Below are positions 29,126-35,539 of a DNA stretch of 35,539 nucleotides, piece by piece (position 1 is the stretch's first letter; every line of letters begins with the position of its first letter). Where the stretch lies: contig NZ_JACJVR010000145.1 of the NCBI RefSeq assembly GCF_014212175.1, forward strand, positions 1 through 35,539, written 5' to 3'. The notes below the pieces were generated by a model, which was not told the DNA's origin, searched no databases, and worked only from the letters and a program-made list of their open reading frames with translations. The translations under genes were made by a program, and so were the position numbers. Source of the stretch: Cohnella xylanilytica (GTDB lineage Bacteria; Bacillota; Bacilli; Paenibacillales; Paenibacillaceae).

Positions 29126-30139
29126 ATGGGAACGATCCGCGATTTTTTTGCTTTGCCGATGGTCCGAAGAGTGGTCGTGCTGCTCTTGTTCGCTTTGCTT
29201 ATTTTCAGCCTCAGGGACATGCTGAATACGATTCTCCTGCTTTTCCTCGTTACGTTCGTGATGAACAGCTTCCAAGGCTTCCTGACGAAGCAGATCAACA
29301 AGCTATTCCCGATCCACTCGAACGTCGTCACTATCCTTCTGTACGTCATCATCATATCCGGCATGGTCATCGGCATCACCAATTACGTTCCGAAGATCAT
29401 CAACCAGGTCTCCGAGCTGTTCAATAACATTACCCGCTTCCTCAACTCCAACCAGGGGAACGAAGTCGCGGCCCAGCTGACCGAATTCCTGAACAAGGCC
29501 GATTACAAGGCGTACCTCGATCAGGCGCTGCACTACATCACGAAGCTGGGCAAGTGGCTGGAGATCATTCTGATCGTCATCCTTCTAAGCCTCTTCTTCC
29601 TGCTTCAGAAGAAGCAAGTCGCCCGGTTCACGCGCAAGTTCAAGAGGAGCAAGATCGGCTGGATCTACGACGAGCTGGAATACTTCGGCCGGAAGTTCGT
29701 GGCGTCGTTCGGCAAGGTGATCGAGGTGCAACTGCTCATCGCCCTGTTCAATACGGTGCTGACGATGCTCGGCCTGTGGATTCTCGGATTCCCGTATCTG
29801 TTCGCGCTGACCATTCTCGTCTTCGTTCTGAGTCTGATCCCCGTCGCCGGCGTCATTATCAGCTTCATCCCGATCGGGCTCATCGGCTACCAGACCGGCG
29901 GCTTGCCGCTCGTCATCTGGACGATCGTCATGATCATCGTCATCCACGCCCTCGAGACGTACCTGCTCAACCCTCGCCTGATGGCGCACAAGACGAAGCT
30001 TCCGATGTTCTACACGTTCGTCATTCTCGTCTTCTCCCAGCACTACTTCGGAATCTGGGGACTCATCATCGGCATTCCGATCTTCATGTTCCTGATGGAC
30101 CTGCTGGACGTCGATCCGACCGACAACAAGGAAGGATAG
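29126..30139 (+). CDS. AI-2E family transporter (PerM-like)
   Basis: A 337-aa membrane protein with about seven TM segments in the AI-2E/PerM arrangement: an N-terminal pair (VVVLLLFALLIFSLRDMLNTILLLFLV), a mid-length extracytoplasmic helical region (about 90-145), then the conserved C-terminal block (FVLSLIPVAGVIISFIPIGLIGY, LNPRLMAHKTKLPMF, GIWGLIIGIPIFMFLMDLL). Members export AI-2 in some Gram-negatives, and others exchange Na+ or K+ for protons; the substrate here is not assigned. GAGG lies seven bases before the ATG. The serpin gene is 106 bp upstream in the same direction and may be cotranscribed. Confidence 0.9.
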   Translation: MGTIRDFFALPMVRRVVVLLLFALLIFSLRDMLNTILLLFLVTFVMNSFQGFLTKQINKLFPIHSNVVTILLYVIIISGMVIGITNYVPKIINQVSELFNNITRFLNSNQGNEVAAQLTEFLNKADYKAYLDQALHYITKLGKWLEIILIVILLSLFFLLQKKQVARFTRKFKRSKIGWIYDELEYFGRKFVASFGKVIEVQLLIALFNTVLTMLGLWILGFPYLFALTILVFVLSLIPVAGVIISFIPIGLIGYQTGGLPLVIWTIVMIIVIHALETYLLNPRLMAHKTKLPMFYTFVILVFSQHYFGIWGLIIGIPIFMFLMDLLDVDPTDNKEG

Positions 30140-30169
30140 AACGAACCTCCAACGATCGGCGGAAAAGCA

Positions 30170-30218
30170 AAGCGCCGCCGCCTCGCCGGGCCGTAACCCG
30201 GGCGAAGCGGCGGCGCTT
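30170..30218. terminator. Strong bidirectional terminator
   Basis: AAGCGCCGCCG (30170-30180) pairs with CGGCGGCGCTT (30208-30218), extended inward by TCGCC and GGCGA. It separates the AI-2E transporter gene from the convergent response regulator gene. Confidence 0.82.
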
Positions 30219-30241
30219 CTTATGTTCGTCGCGTCGCGAGA

Positions 30242-30928
30242 CTACACTTTGAACCGGTAGCCCGCTCCCCATACCGTATCGATGTATTGGGAACGGGACG
30301 GATCGAGCTCGATCTTCTCCCGGATCTTGCGGATATGGACCGTCACCGTGGCGATGTCGCCGAGCGAATCGAGCCCCCACAGCTGCTCGAACAGCTGCTC
30401 CTTGCTGAACACCCGGTTCGGGTTCGAAGCGAGATGCGTCAGCAGGTCGAATTCCTTCGTCGTGAACGGCACTTCCTTGTCGTTGACGAATACCCTCCGC
30501 GACGCCTTGTCGATGAGCAGCCCCCGGATCCGGATCTCCTCCCGCTTCTGCCCGCCTCCCGACAGCCGCTCGTACCGGGCCAGATGGGCGTTCACCCGGG
30601 CGATCAGTTCGTTCGGGCTGAACGGCTTGACGACGTAATCGTCCGCGCCGAGGCCGAGCCCGCGGATCTTGTCGATGTCCTCCTTCTTGGCGGACACCAT
30701 GAGGATCGGGATGTCGAGACGCTCGCGCAGCTTGCGGCAGATCTCGAAGCCGTCCACGACCGGCAGCATCAGGTCGAGAACGACGAGGTCGAAGCCGCCT
30801 TCGAGAGCCCGCGCCAGTCCCCGGTCGCCGCTCGTCTCGATGTGGGGCTCGTATTTGTGGATCGTCAAGTAGTCTCGGACGAGCTCCGCCATGCTGATAT
30901 CGTCTTCGATGATAAGGATGCGCTTCAT
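30242..30928 (-). CDS. OmpR/PhoB-type response regulator
   Basis: A 228-aa two-domain regulator. The receiver domain has the acidic pair Asp9/Asp10, phosphoacceptor Asp52 (VLDLMLP), Ser79 and Lys101 (KPF). The winged-helix effector follows (FTTKEFDLLTHLASNPNRVFSKEQLFEQLWG, ending VTVHIRKIREKIE and TVWGAGYRFKV). It overlaps the kinase gene by 4 bp (ATGA), so the pair is translationally coupled. It is last in the five-gene unit and probably controls that unit and perhaps other envelope genes. A terminator follows. Confidence 0.95.
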   Translation of the reverse strand: MKRILIIEDDISMAELVRDYLTIHKYEPHIETSGDRGLARALEGGFDLVVLDLMLPVVDGFEICRKLRERLDIPILMVSAKKEDIDKIRGLGLGADDYVVKPFSPNELIARVNAHLARYERLSGGGQKREEIRIRGLLIDKASRRVFVNDKEVPFTTKEFDLLTHLASNPNRVFSKEQLFEQLWGLDSLGDIATVTVHIRKIREKIELDPSRSQYIDTVWGAGYRFKV

Positions 30929-32409
30929 GCCGTCTGCCTCCCGTCCGTTCTCTTGCGAAGGGTAATCATGATAACCGTCCCCATCCCCGGCTCGCTGGCC
31001 GCGGACAGCGTCCCGCCGTGCTCCTCCACGATGTGCTTCGCGATGGCCAGGCCCAGTCCGCTGCCGCCGGTATCGACGTTGCGGGCGGTGTCCTCGCGGT
31101 AGAACCGGTCGAAGATGTACGGCAGCGCTTCGGGCGAGATGCCTTTGCCGTTATCCTTGACCAGCACGAGGTACACCTCCCCTTCGTCCTTCAGCTCCAG
31201 CCAGATCCGCGCGTCTTCCTTGTCCGAATACTTCACCGCGTTCTCGATGACGTTGACGAACACCCGCTTCAGCTTCTCCCGGTCGGCGACGACGAGGGCG
31301 GAGCCGGGCGGAATCTCCGAATCGTAGCTGAGCTTCACGCCGCGCTTCTCCACGTCCATCTGCAGCTCCTCGGCGCAATCCCGCAGGAAGGAATCGAGGT
31401 TCACCTCTTCGAAGTGGAACGGAAGCCCCTTGAGGTCCAGCTTCGAGAACAGGAACAGCTCGTCGATGAGGCGGTCCATCTGGACGGTCTTCCGGTGGAT
31501 CGTCTTCACGTACCGGTCCAGCATCTCGGGCGAGCTCGTCACCCCGTCCATAATCCCTTCCACGTAAGCGCGGATCGACGCGACCGGAGACTTGAGATCG
31601 TGCGAGATGTTCGAGATAAGCGACTTGCGGTTGTCCTCGTACTGAAGCTGCATGTCGATGGACTCCTTCAGCTTGACCCGCATCTCCTCGAACGCGACGG
31701 CGAGCGCGCCGATCTCGTCCCTCGACTCCTGAAGGACCGGGTTGGAGAGATCGCCCTCCTTCATCTGCTCGGCCGCGCGCTTCAGCGAGCGAAGCGGCCG
31801 GATGATGCTGCGGGAGACGAAGTAGGTCAGAACGCCGTTGACGACGACGAGAATGACCAGCAGCGCGATGAAGAACATTTTCGAGAACTTGGCGGCGATC
31901 TGGCTGAAGACGTTGAAATTAAGCAACATATAATAACTGCCTTTGGTGCCGTCGGATAACGTAAAATCGTATTGGCGGTCGATCATCCAGTCATGGTCGC
32001 CGACGTCCATGCCGTCGAACCGCTCCCTCCAATCGCTTCCGAACGCAGGCAGGTTGCGGTCGATGTCCGTATGTTCGAGATTGGGGGATGCATACAGCGT
32101 CTCCCCGTTCAAGCGAACGATAAGCCCCATGCTGATCTTCTTCAGCCGGTCGCTGTACGCTTGCATCCGCTCTTGATCCAGCAAGGAATTCGGATCGCTC
32201 TCGATCCGGTACCGGATGTCCGCCGCGATGTCCGCCTCCTGGCCGATGACCGCGGCGAACGGGTTATGGCGCCGGTCGTCCAGCGAGAACGCCGACCACA
32301 GATCCCCGAGCGCGATCGAGGCGATGACGACGAAGGAGATCGCCAGCAGGATGAGCGGAATGACGAGCATCGCCAGGTAGGACAGAATGAGACGGAACCG
32401 GATCGACAT
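30925..32409 (-). CDS. Sensor histidine kinase with extracytoplasmic domain
   Basis: A 494-aa kinase. TM1 is about 7-33, an extracytoplasmic sensor of about 145 residues follows (38-178), and TM2 is about 179-198. HAMP follows (SRSIIRPLRSLKRAAEQMKEGDLS), then the dimerisation helix with phosphoacceptor His270 (ISHDLKSPV) and an ATPase domain with N-box (NVIENAVKYS), DNGKGIS and GGSGLGLAIAKHIVEEHGG. The large sensor distinguishes it from the short intramembrane-sensing BceS type usually paired with bacitracin transporters. It lies 11 bp after the permease gene, which supports one operon with the ABC transporter. Confidence 0.95.
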   Translation of the reverse strand: MSIRFRLILSYLAMLVIPLILLAISFVVIASIALGDLWSAFSLDDRRHNPFAAVIGQEADIAADIRYRIESDPNSLLDQERMQAYSDRLKKISMGLIVRLNGETLYASPNLEHTDIDRNLPAFGSDWRERFDGMDVGDHDWMIDRQYDFTLSDGTKGSYYMLLNFNVFSQIAAKFSKMFFIALLVILVVVNGVLTYFVSRSIIRPLRSLKRAAEQMKEGDLSNPVLQESRDEIGALAVAFEEMRVKLKESIDMQLQYEDNRKSLISNISHDLKSPVASIRAYVEGIMDGVTSSPEMLDRYVKTIHRKTVQMDRLIDELFLFSKLDLKGLPFHFEEVNLDSFLRDCAEELQMDVEKRGVKLSYDSEIPPGSALVVADREKLKRVFVNVIENAVKYSDKEDARIWLELKDEGEVYLVLVKDNGKGISPEALPYIFDRFYREDTARNVDTGGSGLGLAIAKHIVEEHGGTLSAASEPGMGTVIMITLRKRTDGRQTA

Positions 32410-32420
32410 GGGGGCTATTC

Positions 32421-33173
32421 CTACCCTTCTTTTCTATCGAAAATCGTATAACCGAGCGCATAAAACACTATACCGCAACCCAGCAGAAAGTTAAATACGT
32501 TGACGAGCTTGCCCACGGAGACGGAGCTGCCGATCCACAGCGTATACCAATCGGTGTAGGAGGTCGGCGCGTAAGCCATGTAGGAGGGGAAAACGAAGCC
32601 GACCAGCTTCGCGGCCGCGTACAGCAGGATGCAGACCGCCAGCGCCCCGCTCGCGTTCTTGAAGCCTTGGGCGACGAGGGCGGCGGCGGCGCACAAGGTG
32701 AGCATCGGCAGAGCCGCGGCCGCATAGGCGAGAGCCGCCGTTCCGAGTCCGTTCAGGGCCGAGCCCGAAGAGGGGAGGAACAGGGAGGCGAGCGACGAAG
32801 CCGCGAGCGAGAGCAGCAGCTGTCCGGCGACGATCGCGAACAGGGCGAGCAGCTTCGCGGCGAAGATCTTCCCGCGGCCGACCGGACGCGTCAATACGGA
32901 GCGGATCGAGCGGTCGCCGAACTCTCCGGAGAACGTATCGGAGGCGAGCATGAAGATCGTCAGCGGAATGAGGAACAGGGTGAGCCCGTTCAGAACCGAG
33001 ATCGCGTATTGATCCTGGGCGACGCCTACGACGCCGAGCCCGTTCTGCAATTGCCGAACGATCGGCAATCCGATGAAGGGAAGCAGCGCGCTCAGAAGCA
33101 GGAAGAACAGCGTCTTCTTCCTCGCCGTCAGCTTCGCCAGTTCGTTAATGGTGCATGCCTTGAGCAATCTCAT
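32421..33173 (-). CDS. ABC-2 type transporter permease
   Basis: A 250-aa protein with six hydrophobic segments. The sequence LIPLTIFMLASDTFSGEFGDRSIRSVLTRPVGRGKIFAAKLLA is the typical ABC-2 / BcrB-NatB-like loop between TM2 and TM3. Its start overlaps the end of the ATPase gene by 29 bp, so the two are coupled and form one exporter, ATPase dimer plus permease dimer. No large extracytoplasmic domain as in BceB, so drug or peptide export or immunity of the BcrAB/LanFEG kind is more likely than Bce-type sensing. Confidence 0.88.
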   Translation of the reverse strand: MRLLKACTINELAKLTARKKTLFFLLLSALLPFIGLPIVRQLQNGLGVVGVAQDQYAISVLNGLTLFLIPLTIFMLASDTFSGEFGDRSIRSVLTRPVGRGKIFAAKLLALFAIVAGQLLLSLAASSLASLFLPSSGSALNGLGTAALAYAAAALPMLTLCAAAALVAQGFKNASGALAVCILLYAAAKLVGFVFPSYMAYAPTSYTDWYTLWIGSSVSVGKLVNVFNFLLGCGIVFYALGYTIFDRKEG

Positions 33174-33912
33174 GCCCGCCAGCTCCTCTCTCCGCCCGGA
33201 TTCTCTCGACGAAATAACTCTCCAGCGACTGCCCGGACTGTTCGCCGAGCTCCGCCATGCTTCTCTCCTGAATCAGCTTGCCGTTATGGACGATGCCGAT
33301 CCGGCTGCACACCGTCTCCATCTCCGACAGGAGGTGGCTGGATAAGAAGAACGTGATGCCTTCCTCCCGAGCCAGCGAGCGGATCAGCTCGCGCATCTCG
33401 ATCATCCCTTCGATGTCGAGCCCGTTCGTCGGTTCGTCCAGAATGAGCAGCTTCGGCTTCGACAGAATGGCCGAAGCGATGCCGAGCCGCTGCTTCATGC
33501 CGAGGGAATAATGGCCGACCTTCTCCTTCTTGTTGGCGCCGAGACCGACGAGCTCGAGCGCTTCGTCGATCCGCGACCGCGGCAGCTCCGGGTACAGCCG
33601 GGCCGCCAGCTCGAGGTTGCGGTACCCGCTCATGTATTCGAACGCTTCGGCTCTCTCGATCATGACGCCCACCTGCCTCATCGCGTCCTCGTACCGTTCG
33701 GCGACGTCGTGCCCGAACAGCAGAACGCGGCCCCGGTCCGCCCGGATGAGACCGGTCGCGATCTTCATGACCGTCGTCTTGCCGGCGCCGTTCGGCCCGA
33801 AGAAGCCGTAGACTTCGCCCTTCTCGACCCGCAGCGCGATGTTCTCGACGCCTCGTTTGTTTCTATACGTCTTCGTTACGCCTTGAATGTCCAGTACCGT
33901 ATCGCCGTTCAT
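33145..33912 (-). CDS. ABC transporter ATP-binding protein
   Basis: A 255-aa ATPase with Walker A GPNGAGKT (39-46), signature SLGMKQ (136-141), Walker B LLILDEP (155-161) and the switch His193 (SSH). The sequence resembles the BcrA/CcmA/NatA class that pairs with ABC-2 permeases in antibiotic or lantibiotic export. AGAGGAGG lies about ten bases before the ATG. It overlaps the permease gene by 29 bp and is preceded, with a 116-bp gap containing a GC-rich hairpin, by a secreted protein gene. Confidence 0.95.
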   Translation of the reverse strand: MNGDTVLDIQGVTKTYRNKRGVENIALRVEKGEVYGFFGPNGAGKTTVMKIATGLIRADRGRVLLFGHDVAERYEDAMRQVGVMIERAEAFEYMSGYRNLELAARLYPELPRSRIDEALELVGLGANKKEKVGHYSLGMKQRLGIASAILSKPKLLILDEPTNGLDIEGMIEMRELIRSLAREEGITFFLSSHLLSEMETVCSRIGIVHNGKLIQERSMAELGEQSGQSLESYFVERIRAERGAGGHEIAQGMHH

Positions 33913-33939
33913 CCTGCTTGGCCTCCTCTTGGTCGGAGA

Positions 33940-33960
33940 GAGCGGCCGCTGCGGCCGCTC
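33940..33960 (-). promoter_or_regulatory. GC-rich hairpin between secreted-protein and ATPase genes
   Basis: GAGCGGCCG and CGGCCGCTC around CTG form a perfect 9-bp stem just before the ATPase ribosome binding site. It has no T-run. It may set the ratio of first-gene to downstream mRNA by attenuation or 3'-end protection. Confidence 0.45.
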
Positions 33961-34028
33961 GCCGTCCGATTGTTGGCATTCCCTTCCAGATCTCCGAGCG
34001 ATCCTTCGCGAATCCCCGAATCCTTCGA

Positions 34029-34946
34029 TTAGTCCTCGAAGCGGGAATGCTCGATCGTGTTCACCTTCTTGCCGGCCAGGTCGACGGCGTCGGGCTTCGT
34101 CTCGCCGATGCCGGAGAGGCCGATGTCCGCGGTGACGACGAGATCGTGCTCCGCTCCGGAGACATCCTTGCCGGAGATCTCGAATTCGACCGTCTGGCGA
34201 ACGATCGCGTCGTTCTCGTCGATCGTCGCTTGCAGCGAGACGGAGTCGATGTTGACGTCCTGCGACAGCTGCGGAAGCTGCGGATCGAGCTTCGCCAGGT
34301 CGAATCCGAGAAGCTCTTGACCGAACGCGGCGTGATCCATTTGATCGTCCGAATGCTTCCCGCTCAGAGCTTCCTTGATGAGCACCGAGCCGATGACGTT
34401 CGCCGCCGCCGGAATCCGCGAGCCCGTCAGCTCCACGCTGACCGTCTTCTTGCCGCCTTCCCCGTTCTTCAGAATGAAGTCGTTCTTCAGGTTGCCGACG
34501 AGCGCGTCGACGATCGTCTCGATTCCCTTATGGAACTCGGGATCGAACTCTCCGTCTTCCCAGTCTTCGTCCTTATGCGGACGGCCGGACTCTTGGATGA
34601 CGTTATACGTGTCGCTGTCCGCGGACTTGACGATCATCCGTCCGTCCTGATGGTAGAAGTCCACCTTCGCCGTATCGGCGCCCGCATGGATGCTCGCGCT
34701 GCCGCTGAGCGCCTGGGACGCGCGGTCTTCCTTGACCGTCGAGATCACGCGGAAGCGCTCGTTGCCGTTGTCGCGAACCGAGAGGCCGACGCTCTGCGTG
34801 GCGTTCTCCGCCGTCGCCGTCGCTTTGAGCGCCGACTTGTAGGCTTCGTAACCTTGGGCTCCTCCGACGTCCGCGAACGCGGATGTGACCAGCAGCGCGC
34901 TGCCCAATGTCAACCCGGCTCCTACCATCATCACTTTCTTCTTCAT
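34029..34946 (-). CDS. Secreted protein of unknown function at the head of the ABC/two-component unit
   Basis: A 305-aa protein with a clear Sec signal peptide (MKKK, hydrophobic core, AFA then DV; cleavage predicted after residue 25). The mature part is rich in Lys, Asp and Glu, with alternating beta-like segments (AKVDFYHQDGRMIVKSADSD, KKTVSVELTGSRI, IVRQTVEFEISGKDVSGAEHDLVVTADIGLSGIGETKPD) and no cysteine, TM or sortase motif. The alternating strands recall lipoprotein-sorting or DUF4367-like folds, but I cannot assign a family. GAGGAGGAATAAGAG precedes the ATG. As the first gene before the ABC exporter and kinase it could be a ligand-binding accessory, envelope-stress sensor or exported target (inference). 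Confidence 0.75.
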   Translation of the reverse strand: MKKKVMMVGAGLTLGSALLVTSAFADVGGAQGYEAYKSALKATATAENATQSVGLSVRDNGNERFRVISTVKEDRASQALSGSASIHAGADTAKVDFYHQDGRMIVKSADSDTYNVIQESGRPHKDEDWEDGEFDPEFHKGIETIVDALVGNLKNDFILKNGEGGKKTVSVELTGSRIPAAANVIGSVLIKEALSGKHSDDQMDHAAFGQELLGFDLAKLDPQLPQLSQDVNIDSVSLQATIDENDAIVRQTVEFEISGKDVSGAEHDLVVTADIGLSGIGETKPDAVDLAGKKVNTIEHSRFED

Positions 34947-35228
34947 TCTCTTATTCCTCCTCGATCGTTGTCGGTCTTGGCGGCGTCTCTTGGCTGCCTG
35001 AATTCATGTTAACCGCCGAATCTAAAACCCCGAGAAAGGAAAATAAATCCGGGATAATCAAAAGATTAATAAAATATAAACTTTCGGCCGGGGGCGGAAG
35101 CCGGGATGATTCCGCCGCGCCACGACGGACGCCGTCCGCCTGCGGACGCCTTCGTCGGCAAGCGTCCAAGCAGCCGGTCCCCCTTCTGAATTAGCTGTAA
35201 TAAAAGGAAGGGAGGGAGATCGCTTCAT
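34947..35228. other. 282-bp divergent control region
   Basis: Between the secreted-protein gene (minus) and the last gene (plus). It contains an AT-rich core (35033-35083) unlike the GC-rich surroundings, where promoters for the minus-strand unit are expected. I could not choose a convincing -35/-10 pair. A GC-rich imperfect dyad follows (about 35120-35160). GGGAGGGAG at 35210-35218 serves the plus-strand gene. Confidence 0.5.
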
Positions 35229-35539
35229 ATGCCTAAGCGTCAAGACAAGATCGAGGGACAGGCCAAGCGGCTGGCCGGACGTCCCGTATGCGTCGTGCTG
35301 AAAGACGGAAGCCGTTACGTGGGGAGGATTCAGGGGATCGAGAAGGGAGAGCTCGTCTTGTCGGGGGTGAAGCTGAAGGCGCCGAGGATGGGCAAGTCCT
35401 CTCGCGCCGGCAAGGCGAAGGTGTCCGGGCTGTTCCCGGACTTCGGGTTCTCCCCGTTCGCCTGGGCGGGCCCGTCCCCCGCGGGAGCCGGGGCCGCGGC
35501 CGCGACCGGGGCGCCGGCCGGAGCCGGCGGAGCGGCAGG
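35229..35539 (+). CDS. Protein with Sm-like N-terminus and Ala/Gly/Pro-rich tail (partial, runs off the window)
   Basis: The frame is open from the ATG at 35229 to the window end (103 codons so far). GGGAGGGAG lies ten bases before the ATG. Residues 15-50 (RLAGRPVCVVLKDGSRYVGR, then IQGIEKGELVLSGVKLKAP) have the strand pattern of an Sm/LSm-type beta barrel. A basic linker follows (MGKSSRAGKAKVSG), then a short hydrophobic FPDFGFSPFAWAG segment and a low-complexity Gly/Ala/Pro tail. I recognise no specific family; an RNA- or coat-related role is only a guess. Local GC is very high in the tail. Confidence 0.6.
   Translation, partial: MPKRQDKIEGQAKRLAGRPVCVVLKDGSRYVGRIQGIEKGELVLSGVKLKAPRMGKSSRAGKAKVSGLFPDFGFSPFAWAGPSPAGAGAAAATGAPAGAGGAA

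Noticed and set aside
30242..33912. Bce-type bacitracin detoxification module
   Set aside because: The kinase has a sensor of about 145 residues between TM segments and the permease is 250 aa with six TMs; Bce systems have a short-loop kinase and a ten-TM permease with a large outer domain.

Overview
The window looks like chromosome from a GC-rich, endospore-forming member of the Paenibacillaceae (Cohnella- or Paenibacillus-like). This rests on Gram-positive ribosome binding sites, sigma-A promoters of the TTGACA/TATAAT type, and a block that matches Bacillus subtilis gene order as I remember it: ydcC - alr - ndoAI - ndoA ... tex - cmpA - sprT(ydcK) - tRNA-Asn/Ser/Glu/Lys/Leu. The spore-cortex gene cmpA is a 50-codon ORF between tex and sprT and is easy to miss. 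Genus assignment is inference.

Layout. 1-220: edge of a probable IS110-type element (first 20 codons of a transposase, minus strand), a leader hairpin and a 10-bp tandem repeat. 289-2154: divergent ArsR-type regulator and 14-TM MFS exporter around a striking operator array. 2233-5208: Gfo/Idh/MocA oxidoreductase and TIM-barrel sugar epimerase, divergent from an AraC regulator. 5205-6607: YwnA-like Rrf2 regulator divergent from an alpha/beta hydrolase. 6762-9335: AraC regulator followed by a GH4 alpha-galactosidase. 9472-14116: membrane protein with a degenerate J-domain, DJ-1/PfpI protein, M50-like membrane peptidase, and a membrane-anchored FAD oxidoreductase. 14448-15910: DUF2512 and DUF1772 membrane proteins and a MarR regulator that shares an operator motif with the DUF1772 gene.

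16135-17775: five tRNA genes on the minus strand in two transcription units, with corA on the plus strand between them. 17931-21554: sprT, a 121-aa unknown, cmpA and tex. 21658-23534: TetR regulator and a YhgE/Pip-like permease with an upstream palindromic operator. 23673-26972: ndoA/ndoAI (MazF/RHH toxin-antitoxin), alr and the lipoprotein ydcC, the latter with a sigma-E-like promoter. 27318-30139: small membrane protein, lipoprotein serpin, AI-2E family transporter. 30242-34946: an apparent five-gene minus-strand unit (secreted protein, ABC ATPase, ABC permease, histidine kinase, response regulator). 35229-end: start of a plus-strand gene with an Sm-like N-terminus and an Ala/Gly/Pro-rich tail.

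Much of the window is regulator-plus-target pairs with readable operators. The least explained parts are the secreted-protein/ABC/two-component unit, the lipoprotein serpin, the exported flavoprotein and the HPD-less J-like membrane protein. No phage, CRISPR array, rRNA or complete mobile element was seen.
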